From Siphonodentalium dalli (taxonomy: Eukaryota > Mollusca > Scaphopoda > Gadilida > Siphonodentaliidae): DNA of 64,000 nucleotides. A program made the position numbers and the translations under genes. This document shows positions 1-12,130 of this stretch, in pieces; the stretch's first letter is position 1; the number at the start of each line of letters is the position of its first letter. The notes under the pieces were generated by a model that was given only the letters and a program-made list of their open reading frames with translations, was not told the origin of the DNA and did no database searches. Location: positions 136,921,587 to 136,985,586 of the forward strand of contig CP136061.1 of NCBI GenBank assembly GCA_032622095.1. The letters run 5' to 3'.

Positions 1-905
1 TCATTCGAGTCAGGGATGTATTGAAAGGGACAGGGGCACCAATTTTTTGGCGCCAATTTCCACCAAATTGATACACGTTCTTATCCATGATACGAGGAAT
101 CTGATTGTGTGATTTAAAGACGCCATCGTGGTGCTGTTTAGGTGAGAGATGGGGAGAGAGGGATTGACACAATATTTGATTAAAAAAACATTGTTTAGTC
201 GCCGATTATCACCAAACTTATAAACAATCATCAACATGATATCAGGAGTGTAATTGTGTGGATTAAGGATGTCACAAGTGGGGCCATTCGAGTCAGTGGT
301 GTATAGAGATGAGAGGGACATTATATTTATATGTTTATGGCCGATTTCCACCAGATTGATACATATTCTTCTCCGCGATACGAGGAATCTTATCGTGTGG
401 TTTAGACACAACAAATTGGTGCCCTATGGGTGAGAGATATGGGGAACTTCAATTTGATACGAATTTGTATACTCGCCAATTTTCACCAATTTCATATATA
501 TGCATCTCTAATCTCTAATGAGTCTTAGTGTGCAGCTTGAGTCCGAAATAGGGACGGGAGGGTCACCAAACACTGATAAAAAATAGTTTTAGTACCAATT
601 ACCATCAAATTCAGACACGTTCTTCTTAAATGATACAATAAATCAAAATGTGCTGTCTGTCTGTCTTTCTGTCTGTCTGTGTGTTATATATATAACTTCA
701 CGCGGTACAATCGAAGAGGCAAAAGCTGATACAAATATATTTGGCACTAATTTCCAACAAATTCATACATGTTTTTATCTAATGATATACCATGAATTAA
801 ATCACATTTGGTGTCGTTTGCGTCACGGATGGCGAGCGGATATGCACTATCATAGATAAGATTGCTATTCGCCGATATCCACATATAAGTTATATATAGT
901 CACCC
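1..905. repeat. Degenerate tandem array, ~120-155 bp units
   Basis: Seven diverged copies of a unit can be read by eye, beginning near 41, 199, 341, 473, 594, 744 and 870. Each opens with a version of GCCAATTTCCACCAAATT, followed by a TGATAC.CGTTCTT stretch and, in several, a TGAGAGATGGGGAGAG-like stretch. The window edge cuts the left side. A GTCT-type microsatellite lies inside at about 652-690. The repeat style resembles the internal repeats of the Helitrons at 9712 and 57673, but I found no element ends. No coding content is seen. Confidence 0.7.
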
Positions 906-1875
906 AGGCCATCTCCATATCATTTTAAGGAGATTTGGGCGTTCACATTTCACAATCCCGACAAATGGTAACCCACTTATAAGTCACTTGAACAATTATA
1001 TCTTCTTAATTGTCATATTTATATGGGGATGGCAATCAGTACATTCACACAATGAGCTAGCAAAAAGAGATACATAGAAGAAGCATTAAACATATAAACT
1101 GAGAGACCTCGAACCGTCAGAGGATTGCATATATATTATAACAAAATTGAGTCTGTTCCATTCAATACAGTTTCCACAAAAAAAGTTACAATTTGTCGGG
1201 ATATATGGATGGCCTGTTCAAAAATAGTGGTCACAGTGTGCAGTCATATATAGTTTCTTCTGATATACAATAAAATGCAGTTAGTAGCACATGACTTTTC
1301 AGGATCCTCCCAATATTGACATCTGACAAGGGGTTTAGAACAGACTCATCGACTGACATAAACAACTCAAAATCTCGCTCTGTGTCTGGCAAATGTAGCT
1401 GATATGCCCGCGCAGAAACATTTCGTTGAAACTGAGAATATTTAGCCAATATATAGCACCATGAACAGAGGAGCACCTGGAAATTTCTTTAAAACATTTG
1501 TATCTTCATGGAGATATGATAGCCATGTATCCTCGAGATCTTAGTCCAACCCACTAGATTGATTGATACATCTCAATATGTAAAACACAATTGTCATCTT
1601 TTATTTATGCGAACTAATGTCTTTATGATGTCCATGTATCATATTATAACGTCTGACGTATACGCAGTTGTAAATAAATAAATACTTCATTATTGGTGGA
1701 ACGGATTAATCGCGATAAACAGAATGACAATTGACAAGGTGGGCCACTACTTATATTCCATGACTGTAATAATCATGTTTTGTGATGCTATTTGAATATA
1801 CAATTTATGAGAAAACGTATAACACTTTGAACAAGAGTGTTCTCTATTCCCAACAAATATCCACAGCATACAGAT
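906..1875. other. Unique-looking AT-rich DNA, no gene seen
   Basis: Only short reading frames without recognisable domains occur here. No inverted or tandem structure stood out. Confidence 0.5.
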
Positions 1876-1884
1876 GGTTTCACA

Positions 1885-1921
1885 TCGCATTAACCTGGGC
1901 AACGCCGGGTAACCCTGCTAG
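1885..1921 (+). mobile_element. Helitron-type 3' terminus
   Basis: A short GC hairpin (CCTGGGCAACGCCGGG) is followed about ten bases later by CTAG and then a T. This is the known 3' architecture of Helitrons: hairpin, then CTRR, with insertion before T. It matches the ends of the complete elements at 10321 and 58235. The 5' end of this copy was not found, so its extent is unknown. Confidence 0.5.
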
Positions 1922-1992
1922 TATATATATATATATATATATATATATGACAGTGTCCCCTCTCCAAGTTGAGCTTCAGTGTCATTGACACT

Positions 1993-2055
<63 letters not shown>

Positions 2056-2112
2056 TATGTATATGACAGTGTCCCCTCTCCAAGTTGAGCTTCAGTGTCA
2101 TTGACACTTTCA
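1922..2112. repeat. (TA)n microsatellites with a ~50-bp tandem duplication
   Basis: Two TA tracts (about 1921-1948 and 1996-2062) alternate with two copies of a ~50-bp segment starting GACAGTGTCCCCTCTCC. Each segment contains the small palindrome AGTGTCATTGACACT. The duplicated unit probably spread together with the TA tract by slippage or unequal exchange. Confidence 0.8.
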
Positions 2113-2566
2113 TTTAATTTCCTATATATGCTGTCCATATATGCATCCAATATGTTAGAATGGCATGACAGGCACACAGACATAACATTCAGCCAGGCAT
2201 GACTGATGAAGCGGGTGGCACTACACGATGGCATGAATTGTTAATTAGGAACGTAACGCGGATTGCATTATTACATGTGTAACATCAGATACTTCCGTGC
2301 ATCCATGACGAAACGCATACCACACAAACGTGTGCAATATGTATAGGGCGTACTGAAATGCGTTTATCTGGTGAAAGGTTAATGGATCTATATAGTGGTG
2401 ACTTCATTTCAATGCATTCCTTAAAAGCTCATGGCGGTTTGAAGCCTCAAAATATGCATGTACATAGAAATGCTCGCATATAGGGCACACCCCGGTCCGG
2501 CTTCGGGGACCACATATAATTATTAAGTAAAAAAAAAAATACGTTAATTTTTATTTTTGCACGGGC
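2113..2566. other. No gene seen
   Basis: Non-repetitive by eye except for a GC hairpin near 2493-2511 (CCCCGGTCCGGCTTCGGGG). That hairpin resembles a Helitron terminal hairpin but lacks CTRR downstream. Confidence 0.4.
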
Positions 2567-2570
2567 TTAA

Positions 2571-3064
2571 AGGCACGTGCGGCCTTAATTGTCGAAAATA
2601 TTCATATTTGTTCCAAACACAGTAGACAGGATAACATTAAAACGCATACAGTTCCGTTCATATATACCATGACCATCGCGTAAACAGCATGTTATCATAA
2701 AGACCTAATATATTTTACCTAAGCAAGAGCCTGATTGTGTTACAGAAGACAGCACAATGCTACTGGCTAATCACACACAAATGGCATAAACGCTCTTTAT
2801 TAGTTCCATATCAGGTATTCACCAACAAAGAACGCTCTTTATGTTTACCATCATAATATAAACAAACACCAGAAAAGTAAGTTTTTATGCTTTTGTTTAC
2901 ATAACAATGGTCAAACATATGACCATAACATACTGTTTATGCGATATTTCTTATTTGTATACGTACAAAGTCTATCTACATTTTGATGTTCTTTCTGTTT
3001 GTGGCGGTTTTTGACGGGTGGATATATTTTCACAGGATACCCGCCGCCAAGGCCAACCGTGTCT
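2571..3064 (+). mobile_element. 494-bp TTAA-flanked MITE, family M, copy 1
   Basis: TTAA lies on both sides (2567-2570 and 3065-3068). The ends AGGCACGTGCGGCC and GGCCAACCGTGTCT are imperfect inverted repeats. Copies of the same length and content occur at 31021-31514 (+) and 54680-55174 (-), and a diverged subfamily at 41816-42319. It contains two CGCTCTTTA motifs and no transposase reading frame. TTAA targeting is characteristic of piggyBac-like (and Kolobok-like) transposases, so a non-autonomous member of such a family is the likely identity. Confidence 0.8.
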
Positions 3065-3068
3065 TTAA

Positions 3069-4160
3069 TATGTAACGGGAAGATATAGTCAAGTCACAGA
3101 ATCCGTCGCCCCGGCTCTTTTATCTTCAGCGATGAACGCTTAAAGAGCGCACATTGTTCACGTGTTACTTATATGATAACAATAAAGAGCGTACATCTCA
3201 CAAATGCATAGGTGGGGGTTGAATACAGTTGATAATTCTCCATGACTTCGGGGATTTTTTTTGTAAATCACATTTCTATGTTGGTATTCATCGACCTACA
3301 ATAGACACCTTTCGCATAATGAACTGCTATACTGATAAGAATTACGATAATAGTAGTCCAACATGTAGCTAATAGTAGTCGTAGATTTTTAAACGGTTCA
3401 AAATCCTTTTCGCAGAATTGACGACTGTAAATTTGTTTGTGATAAAATAGTGCCGTTCGAACGTCTTGCCACTCGCGGTAAAAAAAATTCTAGTGACGTA
3501 GTACCCTATTCGTAATTCTTTTAAGTATTAGATCATTATGTGAAAAGTGACAATTATATTGTCCCCGCGCGTTACCAAATTATAGTCTGGTGGCTGAAAC
3601 GACCATAAACCCAAATGTACTATAGTAAATCAACCCAACCACACGGATGTACCATCAATTGCGTTGCTTTAATGCAGGCATCGGTACGTTTATCCAGGAA
3701 ATGTTAATAAGTCCATGTATGGGGCGACGTGATTCCAATATATTCGCAAAAGGCCCAATGCTGTAGTGGTCACATTCCGGTCTAGTTCCTGGGACCATAG
3801 TTCAAATAAAAGGACGCTTGGCCTCATGTCCCGATGCGAAATTGCAAATTCATATTGTTGTACATTGACAGACAACGCGTACGAGGTCATTTTGAAGTTA
3901 TGATTTGATATGTAACTGGGGTTATCATCCAGACAACACGAACATCGCAATGTCGAAAAGGGGCAATAACTTCGACAAATATCATCGGACCGTAACCGTA
4001 TTCAAACTTGACCTGAATAATGCGATGGATATTCCTCACATCATTTTTAATTCGGATCAATTGGATATTTTTAAGTCGAAAAAGGTTGACAACTCCGACA
4101 CAAATCATTAGGCCGGAACCTTATTCAAACTTGACCTATGCTGAAATATCATAGCATGTA
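3069..4160. other. No gene seen; scattered AAAGAGCG motifs
   Basis: The octamer AAAGAGCG occurs near 3141 and 3184, just outside MITE copy 1, and is otherwise found inside family M. No reading frame here has recognisable domains. Confidence 0.4.
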
Positions 4161-4162
4161 GC

Positions 4163-4262
4163 ATTAAAGAGCGTTTCTTGTTTTTGCTTTACCCGCTATG
4201 GTAAAAATAAAGAGCGTTTATTGTTTTGCTTTACCGGATATGGTAAAATTAAAGAGCGTTTT
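4163..4262 (+). repeat. 43-bp tandem repeat carrying TTAAAGAGCGTTT
   Basis: Copies begin at 4163, 4206 and 4249, giving a period of 43. Each starts TAAAGAGCGTTT and continues through GCTTTACC..TATGGTAAAA. Inside each copy TTTACC and GGTAAA form a small hairpin. The same AAAGAGCG core is present inside the family M MITEs. Confidence 0.75.
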
Positions 4263-4329
4263 GGCTCACATTAGTGTGGAATATCGAAAACAGCTGAGCA
4301 CTAATTGTCAATGACTTCGGTTGGGGTTT

Positions 4330-5610
4330 TTAGTCGAGTTTTTTTTCCAAAACTCGACTTATAGTATGATGGGGGACGGTGGGCGGGCGGCGGACTGGCG
4401 GGCGGGCGACATGTTTTGCTTATAACTCAACCGTTTATTGACGGATTAAAAAAAAATGTGTGTGAGTACATATCCGTCATCCATGCACGTAAGCTGCAGA
4501 CAAAAAATCTGGTTCGTCCGCACATTTATTACAGAGTTATGGCCCTTTGAATTTTCAGCTCGTTAGCGCGATAACTTCAACAAACGTTATCCGATTTGTT
4601 TGAAATTTGGTATATAGGTGTCTCCCAAGAATATCTCGGATGAGTTCGAAAACCGGCCTGGTCCGATAAAATTTGATAGAGTTATGGCCCTTAATTAGTC
4701 ATTTTCCACGAATTTTCAGCTCGTTAGCGCGATAACTTCAACAAACGTTATTCGATTTGATTGAAATTTGGTATATAGCTGTCTCCCAAGAATATCTCGG
4801 ATGAGTTCGAAAACCGGCCTGGTCCGATAAAATTTGATAGAGTTATGGCCCTTAATTAGTCATTTTTCACAAATTTTCAGCTCGTTAGCGCGATAACTTC
4901 AACAAACGTTATCCGATTTGATTGAAATTTGGTATATAGATGTCTCCCAAGAATATCTCGGATGAGTTCGAAAACCGGCCTGGTCCGATAAAATTTGATA
5001 GAGTTATGGCCCTTAATTAGTCATTTTTCACAAATTTTCAGCTCGTTAGCGCGATAATTTAACAAACATCATCCTATTTGATTGAAATTTTGATATATAG
5101 GTGTCTCCCAAGAATACCTCGGACAAGTTAGAAAACCGGCCCGGTCCGATAAAATTTGATAGAGTTATGGTCCTTAAGTAGTCATTTTGTACGAATTTTG
5201 AGCTCGTTAGCACGATAACTTCAACAAACGTCATCCGATTTAACTAAAATTTGGTATATAAGTGTCTTCCAATAATATACTGGACGAGTTCGAAAACCAG
5301 CCTGGCCCAATAAAATTTGATAGAGTTATGGCCCTTAATTAGTCATTTTTAGCTCGTTAGCGCGATAACTTCAACAAACGTCCTCCGATTTGTTTAAAAT
5401 TTGGAATAGACATACTTGCCAAGAATATTTCGGACGAGTTCGAAATCCAGCCTGGCCCGATAAAATTTGATGGAGTTATGGCCCTTAATTAATCATTTTT
5501 CGATTTTACCTATTAATTAGTCTACCGATACTGATGCACACCAATTGGCGGTAGCCACCGGCGGTAAGCCACCGAAAACGAGACACAGCATCTCTGATGC
5601 CACCTCTTGT
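4330..5610. repeat. Repeat element with a 161-bp tandem array
   Basis: A hairpin at about 4335-4362 (AGTCGAGTTTT paired with AAAACTCGACTT) precedes a GGCGGGCGG tract. Tandem units then start with GCTCGTTAGCGCG at 4558, 4719, 4880, 5041, 5202 and 5352. Spacing is exactly 161 four times and then 150. Each unit contains GAAATTTGGTATATAG and GATAGAGTTATGGCCCTTAA. The element seems to end near 5610. This is typical non-coding internal structure of a non-autonomous transposon; the superfamily is not identified. Confidence 0.75.
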
Positions 5611-6142
5611 TAAATTATAAAACCCAATAAAAGTATTTCGTATATTCATCGACAAACAATGATATTGAGATTCAAATAAGCCATGTCTGTTTAATGACCT
5701 GTTTTGTTTTATAATGAGCGGTAAGTTAAATGGGTATGGTTATCGACTCCTACTTATCAAGACTTCTAGCTGTTACGGTTCGTGAAAAACGCCAGTTTGC
5801 GTACCACAAACACAAAACTTGGGATAACCTGATTCGGTTATCTGCGAGCAACTGTTGATTGCCATGAATCGATAGTACATGTATCTGCGTCACTTTCTAA
5901 TGTTATAGTAAAATTAACCGTCGCTTTAGTATTTCTTCCGCCAATAAAAATAACGTCGTGCTGATTGTGGTAATGATAAGACCAAAGATAACCAACCAAC
6001 TATGTTCACACATACTACATGTGTTATTTTACTTGTTTATATATATGATTTATTCTCACATTCAAATAAATACATAACGGATATTGAGACACAGATAATT
6101 ACATACAATAGCCATATAGCATATATACGCACAAAATATATA
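5611..6142. other. No gene seen
   Basis: AT-rich and unique-looking by eye. Confidence 0.4.
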
Positions 6143-6273
6143 TAAGAAATGACTGGAAAATCGATTGAAGTCATTGGATTTTGACCGACAGAGTAATTAA
6201 ACAAACATGAATTTTGTTTAATTAAACCGCCGGTCAAAACCAGTTAACCAATCAATCTTCCAGTCATTCCTTA
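6143..6273. mobile_element. 131-bp foldback element
   Basis: An almost continuous palindrome. The left arm begins TAAGAAATGACTGG and the right arm ends CCAGTCATTCCTTA. The arms meet at AAACAAACATGAATTTTGTTT. Each arm is about 60 bp with a few mismatches. It is consistent with a miniature foldback transposon or a hairpin-forming transcript. No other copy was noticed in the window. Confidence 0.7.
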
Positions 6274-7280
6274 TAATCATATACCAGTACATTTTTATAG
6301 AACATTAATAGCATGAACAACTTTTCAAAACTACCAACACAATTGTAAGTAACACATTGTTCAAATCCTCCACATAACAACACACATCGCGCTCGTGGGC
6401 ACGATAGGATTGAAGTGACGTAGGTGGTTCATCGTTTTTATGCAGTTGATTCTGCAGTTATTGCTTGATAAACATTGGAAATGTTCGTGTACTGTATGGT
6501 GATTTGTACTGATTCTTATTTTGCGGGCGTTAATTGTGTGAATGTAGATGATGTGTGATTATATACATGATTGCCTTATGCTCGTGTAACGTAACGAGTG
6601 CTCATCTTCCTATGATCCTACGTTCTAAGTGAATGCGCCCATGGTAAACGTTGTGAGGGGTTAAATTTGAATAATCTTGAAAGCTACCACCGTTGGTCAA
6701 CGAAGCATATCGTCGCCTTACAGCCAAAGGGATGTAAGTCGGTTTGTGTGCAAAATCGGATTTATACGCGCAAACATGTTTCCGCTGCGACTTCAGCTTG
6801 TGTCAGAACGTCTCACCTCTAGCACAATCAGGACGCTGGTTATAGCCATATATGATTATTTAACTCACTGCTCTTTAGAAAATAAAACGGGTAATTAAAA
6901 CGGACGTTTGATTGTCAATATATAGTGTTTGTCGGTAAATATACACGAATTATCGTTAATGTGTTTACATCTTGATAAAAACAAAACCCAAAGTCATTTA
7001 CTCTTATCAGCTGATTTCAGTATTCCACACATATTTGAACCAAACGAACCAAACGCTCTTTAAATTCAACTAAATAAGGATTTATGTGTAAAACAAGCTC
7101 CTTTAGAACTAACATTACTAGTCCACCAAGTTATATCGGACGCATGCACTGAACGCCGATGGCAATGGTGGGCCTATTCTGAACTCTACACAGCATGGCA
7201 CATTTTGTTCTAAACCAACCCTCAACGAGCATATGGCTGACAGCCCTAACAATATACCTTGGGAATAAGAAAGTAGCACA
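6274..7280. other. No gene seen
   Basis: No recognisable coding or repeat structure apart from a single CGCTCTTTAAA near 7050. Confidence 0.4.
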
Positions 7281-7281
7281 T

Positions 7282-7705
7282 TGAGTACTTGATTAACGCC
7301 AAGTTAGGGGTATCAGCGTTGAATCAATTATCTTCATTATCGCGGAATGTTTCTCGCAGCCAGCTGATACATTCGGGTCAGGCATATGCTGCATAACGGT
7401 CATCGGGGCGACACAAATGGAGTATATATACGCACTGCTGCTGCACGCGCGGGGGGGGGGGGGGGAGAGTCCGCGTGGTTTAGAAAGAAATAACCTACGT
7501 TTAGAACCCAACTTACCGATACCTGACATATTGAGTACGGGTATCAGTATTGAATCAATTATCCCGATTATCGCGGAATGTTACTCGAAGCCATCTGATA
7601 CACCCGGGGTGGGTAGAGGTGCATATAACGGTCATCAGGCCAACATGCATGGTACGTACTCACGCACTGCTGCGTGAGGCGGGTCCCATAGATTTAATTT
7701 AGAAA
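7282..7705 (+). repeat. ~230-bp tandem duplication with a poly-G tract
   Basis: Two diverged copies start with GTATCAG..TTGAATCAATTATC at 7310 and 7541, a period of about 231. Both contain ATTATCGCGGAATGTT, CATAACGGTCATC and CGCACTGCTGC. A run of 15 G (7451-7465) lies in the first copy only. Reading frames on both strands are by-products of the duplication. Confidence 0.7.
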
Positions 7706-8595
7706 GCACGAAACGTGGGCAGGACGGAACCCACTCATGCGAACCTATACTTTATTGAAATCACATCATTTATGGTAGTGAACAGCCATACCAAATGTTA
7801 TTGCGATCTTATAATCCGTGGCTGAGATTGTCAGGCGGACTCGCAAAAACAATTAGTGCTATGCTATGCTATATGTGCTTTAAAGGATTTATTCGGTCTA
7901 GAAACTACAAAACGCAATCGGAAAGCCCTCTCTGTTGTGATTAAAATGATCCAAGTCCCATTCCGATCGCATAATAAATAACCCGTAAAATAAATAAATA
8001 ATACCACCACCGGTATTCGGAGATTTCCGTGACTAAACTACGAGTGACGTACTTGTGGGGAGCAAATTAAAAACACAGATTCGGAGCCGGAGTTTATTAT
8101 GCAGACTACGATGACGTAATCGTAAGTCAGTCGATACTAAAATGCGGAGTCGTATGTGCGCGTGTGGTGTACAGATTACGTTACGCTTTGGCCGTTTATC
8201 TGGAATAGAAGACAATAATTATGTGAATACAGTAATTAATAGCGGCTAGAATGGTTGTTGTTTTTGTAGCCATTAATAACATGCCGGCACGTGTCTGTTT
8301 TGGTGAATAGATGGCAGTATTAGTGCTTTGATTATCTCGCGTATTCACTCGGTGATTTGTAATCACTCAGCGACTATTCATCAGTGTCATTCGCGAACTT
8401 GTTTGCACTCTAAAATGCCACAAAGTGAATAGAAAGAACATTATCTCTCTGGTCATACTTATATAAGAAGCGCCCAAATTTATATAAACACTGGGCTGAA
8501 TAATGTTAACTCTATTTAGGCGCTTTTGTTTTGTGTTTGTTTGTTGTTTTACTTTCGATATAAATATCCCGAGTATCTGTCATCGCCACATATTC
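7706..8595. other. No gene seen
   Basis: No recognisable feature up to the possible THAP-like stub at 8600. Confidence 0.4.
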
Positions 8596-8599
8596 CAAG

Positions 8600-8660
8600 A
8601 TGCCTAGTAGATGTAGTGTGTTCAGTTGTGGGCGGGCTAGCGATCCATTATTTAGTACGG
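8600..8660 (+). pseudogene. Possible THAP-domain N-terminal stub interrupted by a MITE
   Basis: An ATG opens a short frame beginning MPSRCSVFSCGRASD. The spacing M-x3-C-x4-C matches the first half of the C2CH zinc site at the N terminus of THAP DNA-binding domains. The inverted-repeat element at 8661 follows after about 20 codons and the frame soon stops. The later Cys/His and the AVPTIF-type motif are absent, so the call rests on very few residues. Confidence 0.22.
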
Positions 8661-8939
8661 ACGTAATTTGGAAGGAGATATAAGATAGGTTGACAAATAC
8701 AAAACATATACATGTATACCAGCTTCATTTGCTCTGAAAAATGCTTTCCATGGTCACTGCCATTTCCCAGAGGTTTTCGATTTTTTGCACAGATGTAAAA
8801 CAAATTAACGCCCTTCAATTCTACATCATATCTGGGAAATAGCTGTGGATATGGAAAGTATTATTCCGATCATATATGGATCCGGTATATCAATATTTGG
8901 TGTATTTGTCAATCTCTTATAACCCGTTCCAAATTACGT
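8661..8939. mobile_element. 279-bp MITE with ~44-bp terminal inverted repeats
   Basis: The left end ACGTAATTTGGAAGGAG..TTGACAAATAC is mirrored at the right by GTATTTGTCAA..CCGTTCCAAATTACGT. The interior is non-coding. No convincing target duplication was found, so the superfamily is undetermined. Confidence 0.7.
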
Positions 8940-8981
8940 AGATGCATAATTATGAAGCTTGAATGAGCCATGTCTGTTTAA

Positions 8982-9205
8982 AGGCACGGGCGGCGTTCGT
9001 TGCAGAAATATTCATATTTGTTCAAATCGCCATCAACAGAAGGAATATTAAAATATATATAGTTTTGTTCATATGCCAAACATAATCAGCGCGTAAATAG
9101 TATATTGTCGTCAAGACGTACGATGGTGTACGTAAACAAGAGCCTGCTCGTGTTGCAGAAGTTGTGCTTCTGTTTACATAACAGATTTGTATATAAAATG
9201 GTGTA
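8982..9205 (+). mobile_element. Family M MITE, subfamily B, internally deleted copy
   Basis: TTAA precedes AGGCACGGGCGGCGTTCG at 8982. The following ~180 bp match the MITE at 41816. The copy then jumps to the internal TTTACATAACA segment and loses the right terminus. Confidence 0.65.
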
Positions 9206-9399
9206 TGTACACCCAACCATCCGCCGTTGACTAGCGTAACATTTGTTCCGCGTGATGCCCGACACTGCTTATACTTGGATTTCTAGCTCTCCCAGACCCC
9301 CAAGGCCGGTTTCAACCAAATTTGGTGTGGTGACTCGGGGTACCGTGGCGGAGGTTATATAACGGGGTTAGTTTTTCATTATTATTTTTTTTTTTTAAT

Positions 9400-9705
9400 T
9401 AATAAATTTAAACACAACACAAATTAATTTAATCTCACTATGGGCCTATTTTAGAATAAAATAAGTCCAATATGAACATATGTGAATGTTTAGGTCCCAT
9501 ATGAACCTATTTGCACGGGGATATGTTGCAGAACCAGATGTATGGTCTTTATATATGTGTTTTCACGGTGGCCCGCGCCATCCAACCGAATAACGTTATT
9601 ATTCCACTATGGGCTTATTCCAGAATCAATTCCAATATGAACCAATATCAATATTTTTGTCCAATATGAACATATTTACACGAGGTTATATTGAAGTAGC
9701 ATTAA
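9400..9705 (-). repeat. Dispersed repeat also present at 60480-60640
   Basis: The reverse complement of this region contains GGTTCATATGGGACCTAAAC followed, upstream in that orientation, by a GTTATTCGGTTGGATGGC-like stretch. Both have counterparts at about 60488-60600 (+). The motif TCCAATATGAAC recurs several times. The family is not identified. Confidence 0.5.
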
Positions 9706-9711
9706 ATACTA

Positions 9712-10321
9712 TCTATTATATATTTTGGAAGATTTGTGTGTCTGTCTGTCTGTCTGTGTGTTCGCGATGAACTCGAAAACGGCCCACCCGATTTCGATGA
9801 AACTTGGTATGTGGGGGTATTTTCGGCCGGGGACGAACATAGGCATATTAATTTGTCCGTGCGACGTCACATTGACCCTGAAATCGGGTCATTTCAAGGT
9901 AAAACGCCCGAATATCACGGGATTTCGATGAAACTTGGTATGTGGTGGTACATTCGTACGGGGAGTCTCATAAGCATATTCATTTGCCCGTGCGACGTGA
10001 CATTGACCTTGAAATCGGGTCAATTCAAGGTCAAATCGCCAATTTTGATGGGATTTCGACGAAATTTGATACATGGGGTTACTGTTGTCCACTGTGTGTT
10101 TTGGACGGGTCATATCGTGACCCCGACCTCACATTGACCTCCAAAATGATCAATTCGAGGTCAAATCGGGTAAAACCGGATGGATTTCGACGGGCACGTT
10201 TGTCGGGTACTTTTTTTCCGGGCAGTGTTTTGGACTGGTCAAATCGTTACCCCACTTGACCTTGACCTTCAAAATGGACAATTCAAGGTCAAAGCCCGGA
10301 CGAAGTCGGGTCACCTTCTAG
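9712..10321 (+). mobile_element. Complete non-autonomous Helitron, 610 bp
   Basis: The 5' end is TCTATTATATATTTTGG and the 3' end is a hairpin (CCCGGACGAAGTCGGG) followed by TCACCTTCTAG. This fits the Helitron rules: TC start, CTRR end, terminal hairpin. Insertion lies between A and T with no target duplication. The interior holds a GTCTGTCTGTC tract and four ~130-bp repeats, each with GGATTTCGATGAAACTTGG-like and GGTCAAATCGGGT-like segments (near 9791, 9923, 10053 and 10181). No Rep/helicase is encoded. It is a sibling of 57673-58235. Confidence 0.85.
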
Positions 10322-12130
10322 TTTATATATATAAGGGTAGGATCTGGATGTCATGTGCGCGAGGCCACCCCCACCGGCCACTGAATAGTTAGTGATATAA
10401 AGACAGTTTCTTTTCAAATTCAATTTTTCGAACTGTTGCCTCCATTCGTGCCCTGTGTTAGTTTATGTTGTTTTATCTAGTCACCCATGCATGTGTCTTG
10501 AGAGCACTACATATATATCACCCCATTTTAATTTGAAGGGGGGGGGGGGTATTTTCAGGGGGGGGGCAGGACAAAACTATGGGATACAAGGTTGAGATAT
10601 ATTCAGGGGGCAGGGGAAAACTATGGAATACAAGGTTGAAATTTTTAGTTTTTTTAATTTTGGGACCCACCACCCCGGGTACGCAAGTTTTTGTCCTTTC
10701 CGATCTCGGACACCCACCCCTCAAACACAAGTTTTTTCCAAAGGCCATCGGGGAGCCACCCCAAAAGGTTGATGAAAAACGGTGGAAATAGCAGGATAAG
10801 GCAGACAGAGGGTGCGAAATGTTTTAAATAACCATCTGAATGAAATGCCATTCTGGTAAGCTTAATGAAAAACACCAGAAATAACGAAACACTCATTAAC
10901 CTAAGTTGTCAAATAAGGTTTCCGTCTGCAGTCTGTTCAATTAACCAATCACTGTGACAAGTAATTGAAGAACACACTGATAAAATACATGAATTCTTTT
11001 ACATGGAAAAAACACAGAGGCTCGCTGCTATTCCATCCTAACCGCACTACCCTTATACTGTACCATATACAGTGCATTTACCCCTCCCGCGCCGACCTCA
11101 TGCACCGTACCAACTAGTATATAAGTTCATGAGACACATGTGTACTACATTGATGTATAGAGCAGACACGCATATAAGGATGGTGCATAAGTGCAGGGCG
11201 GGTTTGGAGGAGGAATACGTATAGTTGAGCATTACAAGCCCATGTGGCAGAAACAGTAATCCCGAAATAAAATGTTATCATCTCAAAGATGAATACTTAT
11301 TTTGTAATAATTAGCATGCTATGTTAAATTACTCAGCTTTTCATTACATCGGTATAGGTTCATTAAGTAACTTAAGGTCCCATCTACTCAATGATGAAAC
11401 CATACACTAATACAGGAAATATATTTAACTTTCAACATTCATACCATTTTTAAATGAGAATTAAATGAGCTGACGTTGGCATCGGAGCGATAATTGTCAA
11501 AAACATGATAACTGATGAAAAATCTTTTATTTTTTAAGTTTATTTTTTTCATCGCAAGAAGCGGGACCCACCCCATGATGTTGTGTTTTATTAAGAAAAA
11601 GTATTGCGTGAATGTTGAAATTATGAGCAGCCTTCTCTTGATTAATGCTTTATAATTGATCAGTTTATAAGCCTGAACATTTAAAATCATTTTAGTTGTC
11701 ATAATTTATCTTTAAACATGGATCTGGAAAAAAATACATGGCATTGGAAAATTCTACTATCGGAGAAGCCACCCAGCCAACTCAGGACCCACCCACCCGG
11801 ACCTTGTATCTTGGAGTTTATTCCTGCCACCCCCTGGTCAAATTCGGGCAAATTGAATGGTATTTGCCACGGGAATTATGGTAAATTACAGTATTTTCAA
11901 ATTTCTACCCGAATTATACATATTTAAGGTTAATATGCATCTAGTTTGTTATATTTCTTGGTATATCATAGTACAAGGTATATTATGCAAAGACGCGTTA
12001 CAACAATGAATATATCATGTAAAAAAAAATCGGGCAAAACGTATCAGCCCCCTAAAATTTCGGGCGCATGTACGGCTATGTTCAAAGTATTCACACATAT
12101 ATGCGGTGATTCAATGTTTGCCACCGGTGC
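10322..12130. other. No gene seen; G-runs
   Basis: Two G-runs (10538-10549 and 10558-10566) precede a short direct repeat around ACTATGG.ATACAAGGTTGA (10577 and 10620). Reading frames here are short and low-complexity. Confidence 0.4.

Noticed and set aside
2493-2520. Another Helitron 3' end
   Set aside because: The GC hairpin is present, but no CTRR follows at the right distance.
9736-10392. Overlapping open frames of 68-133 codons as genes
   Set aside because: They run through the internal repeats of the Helitron at 9712-10321, so the apparent protein repeats are repeats of non-coding DNA.
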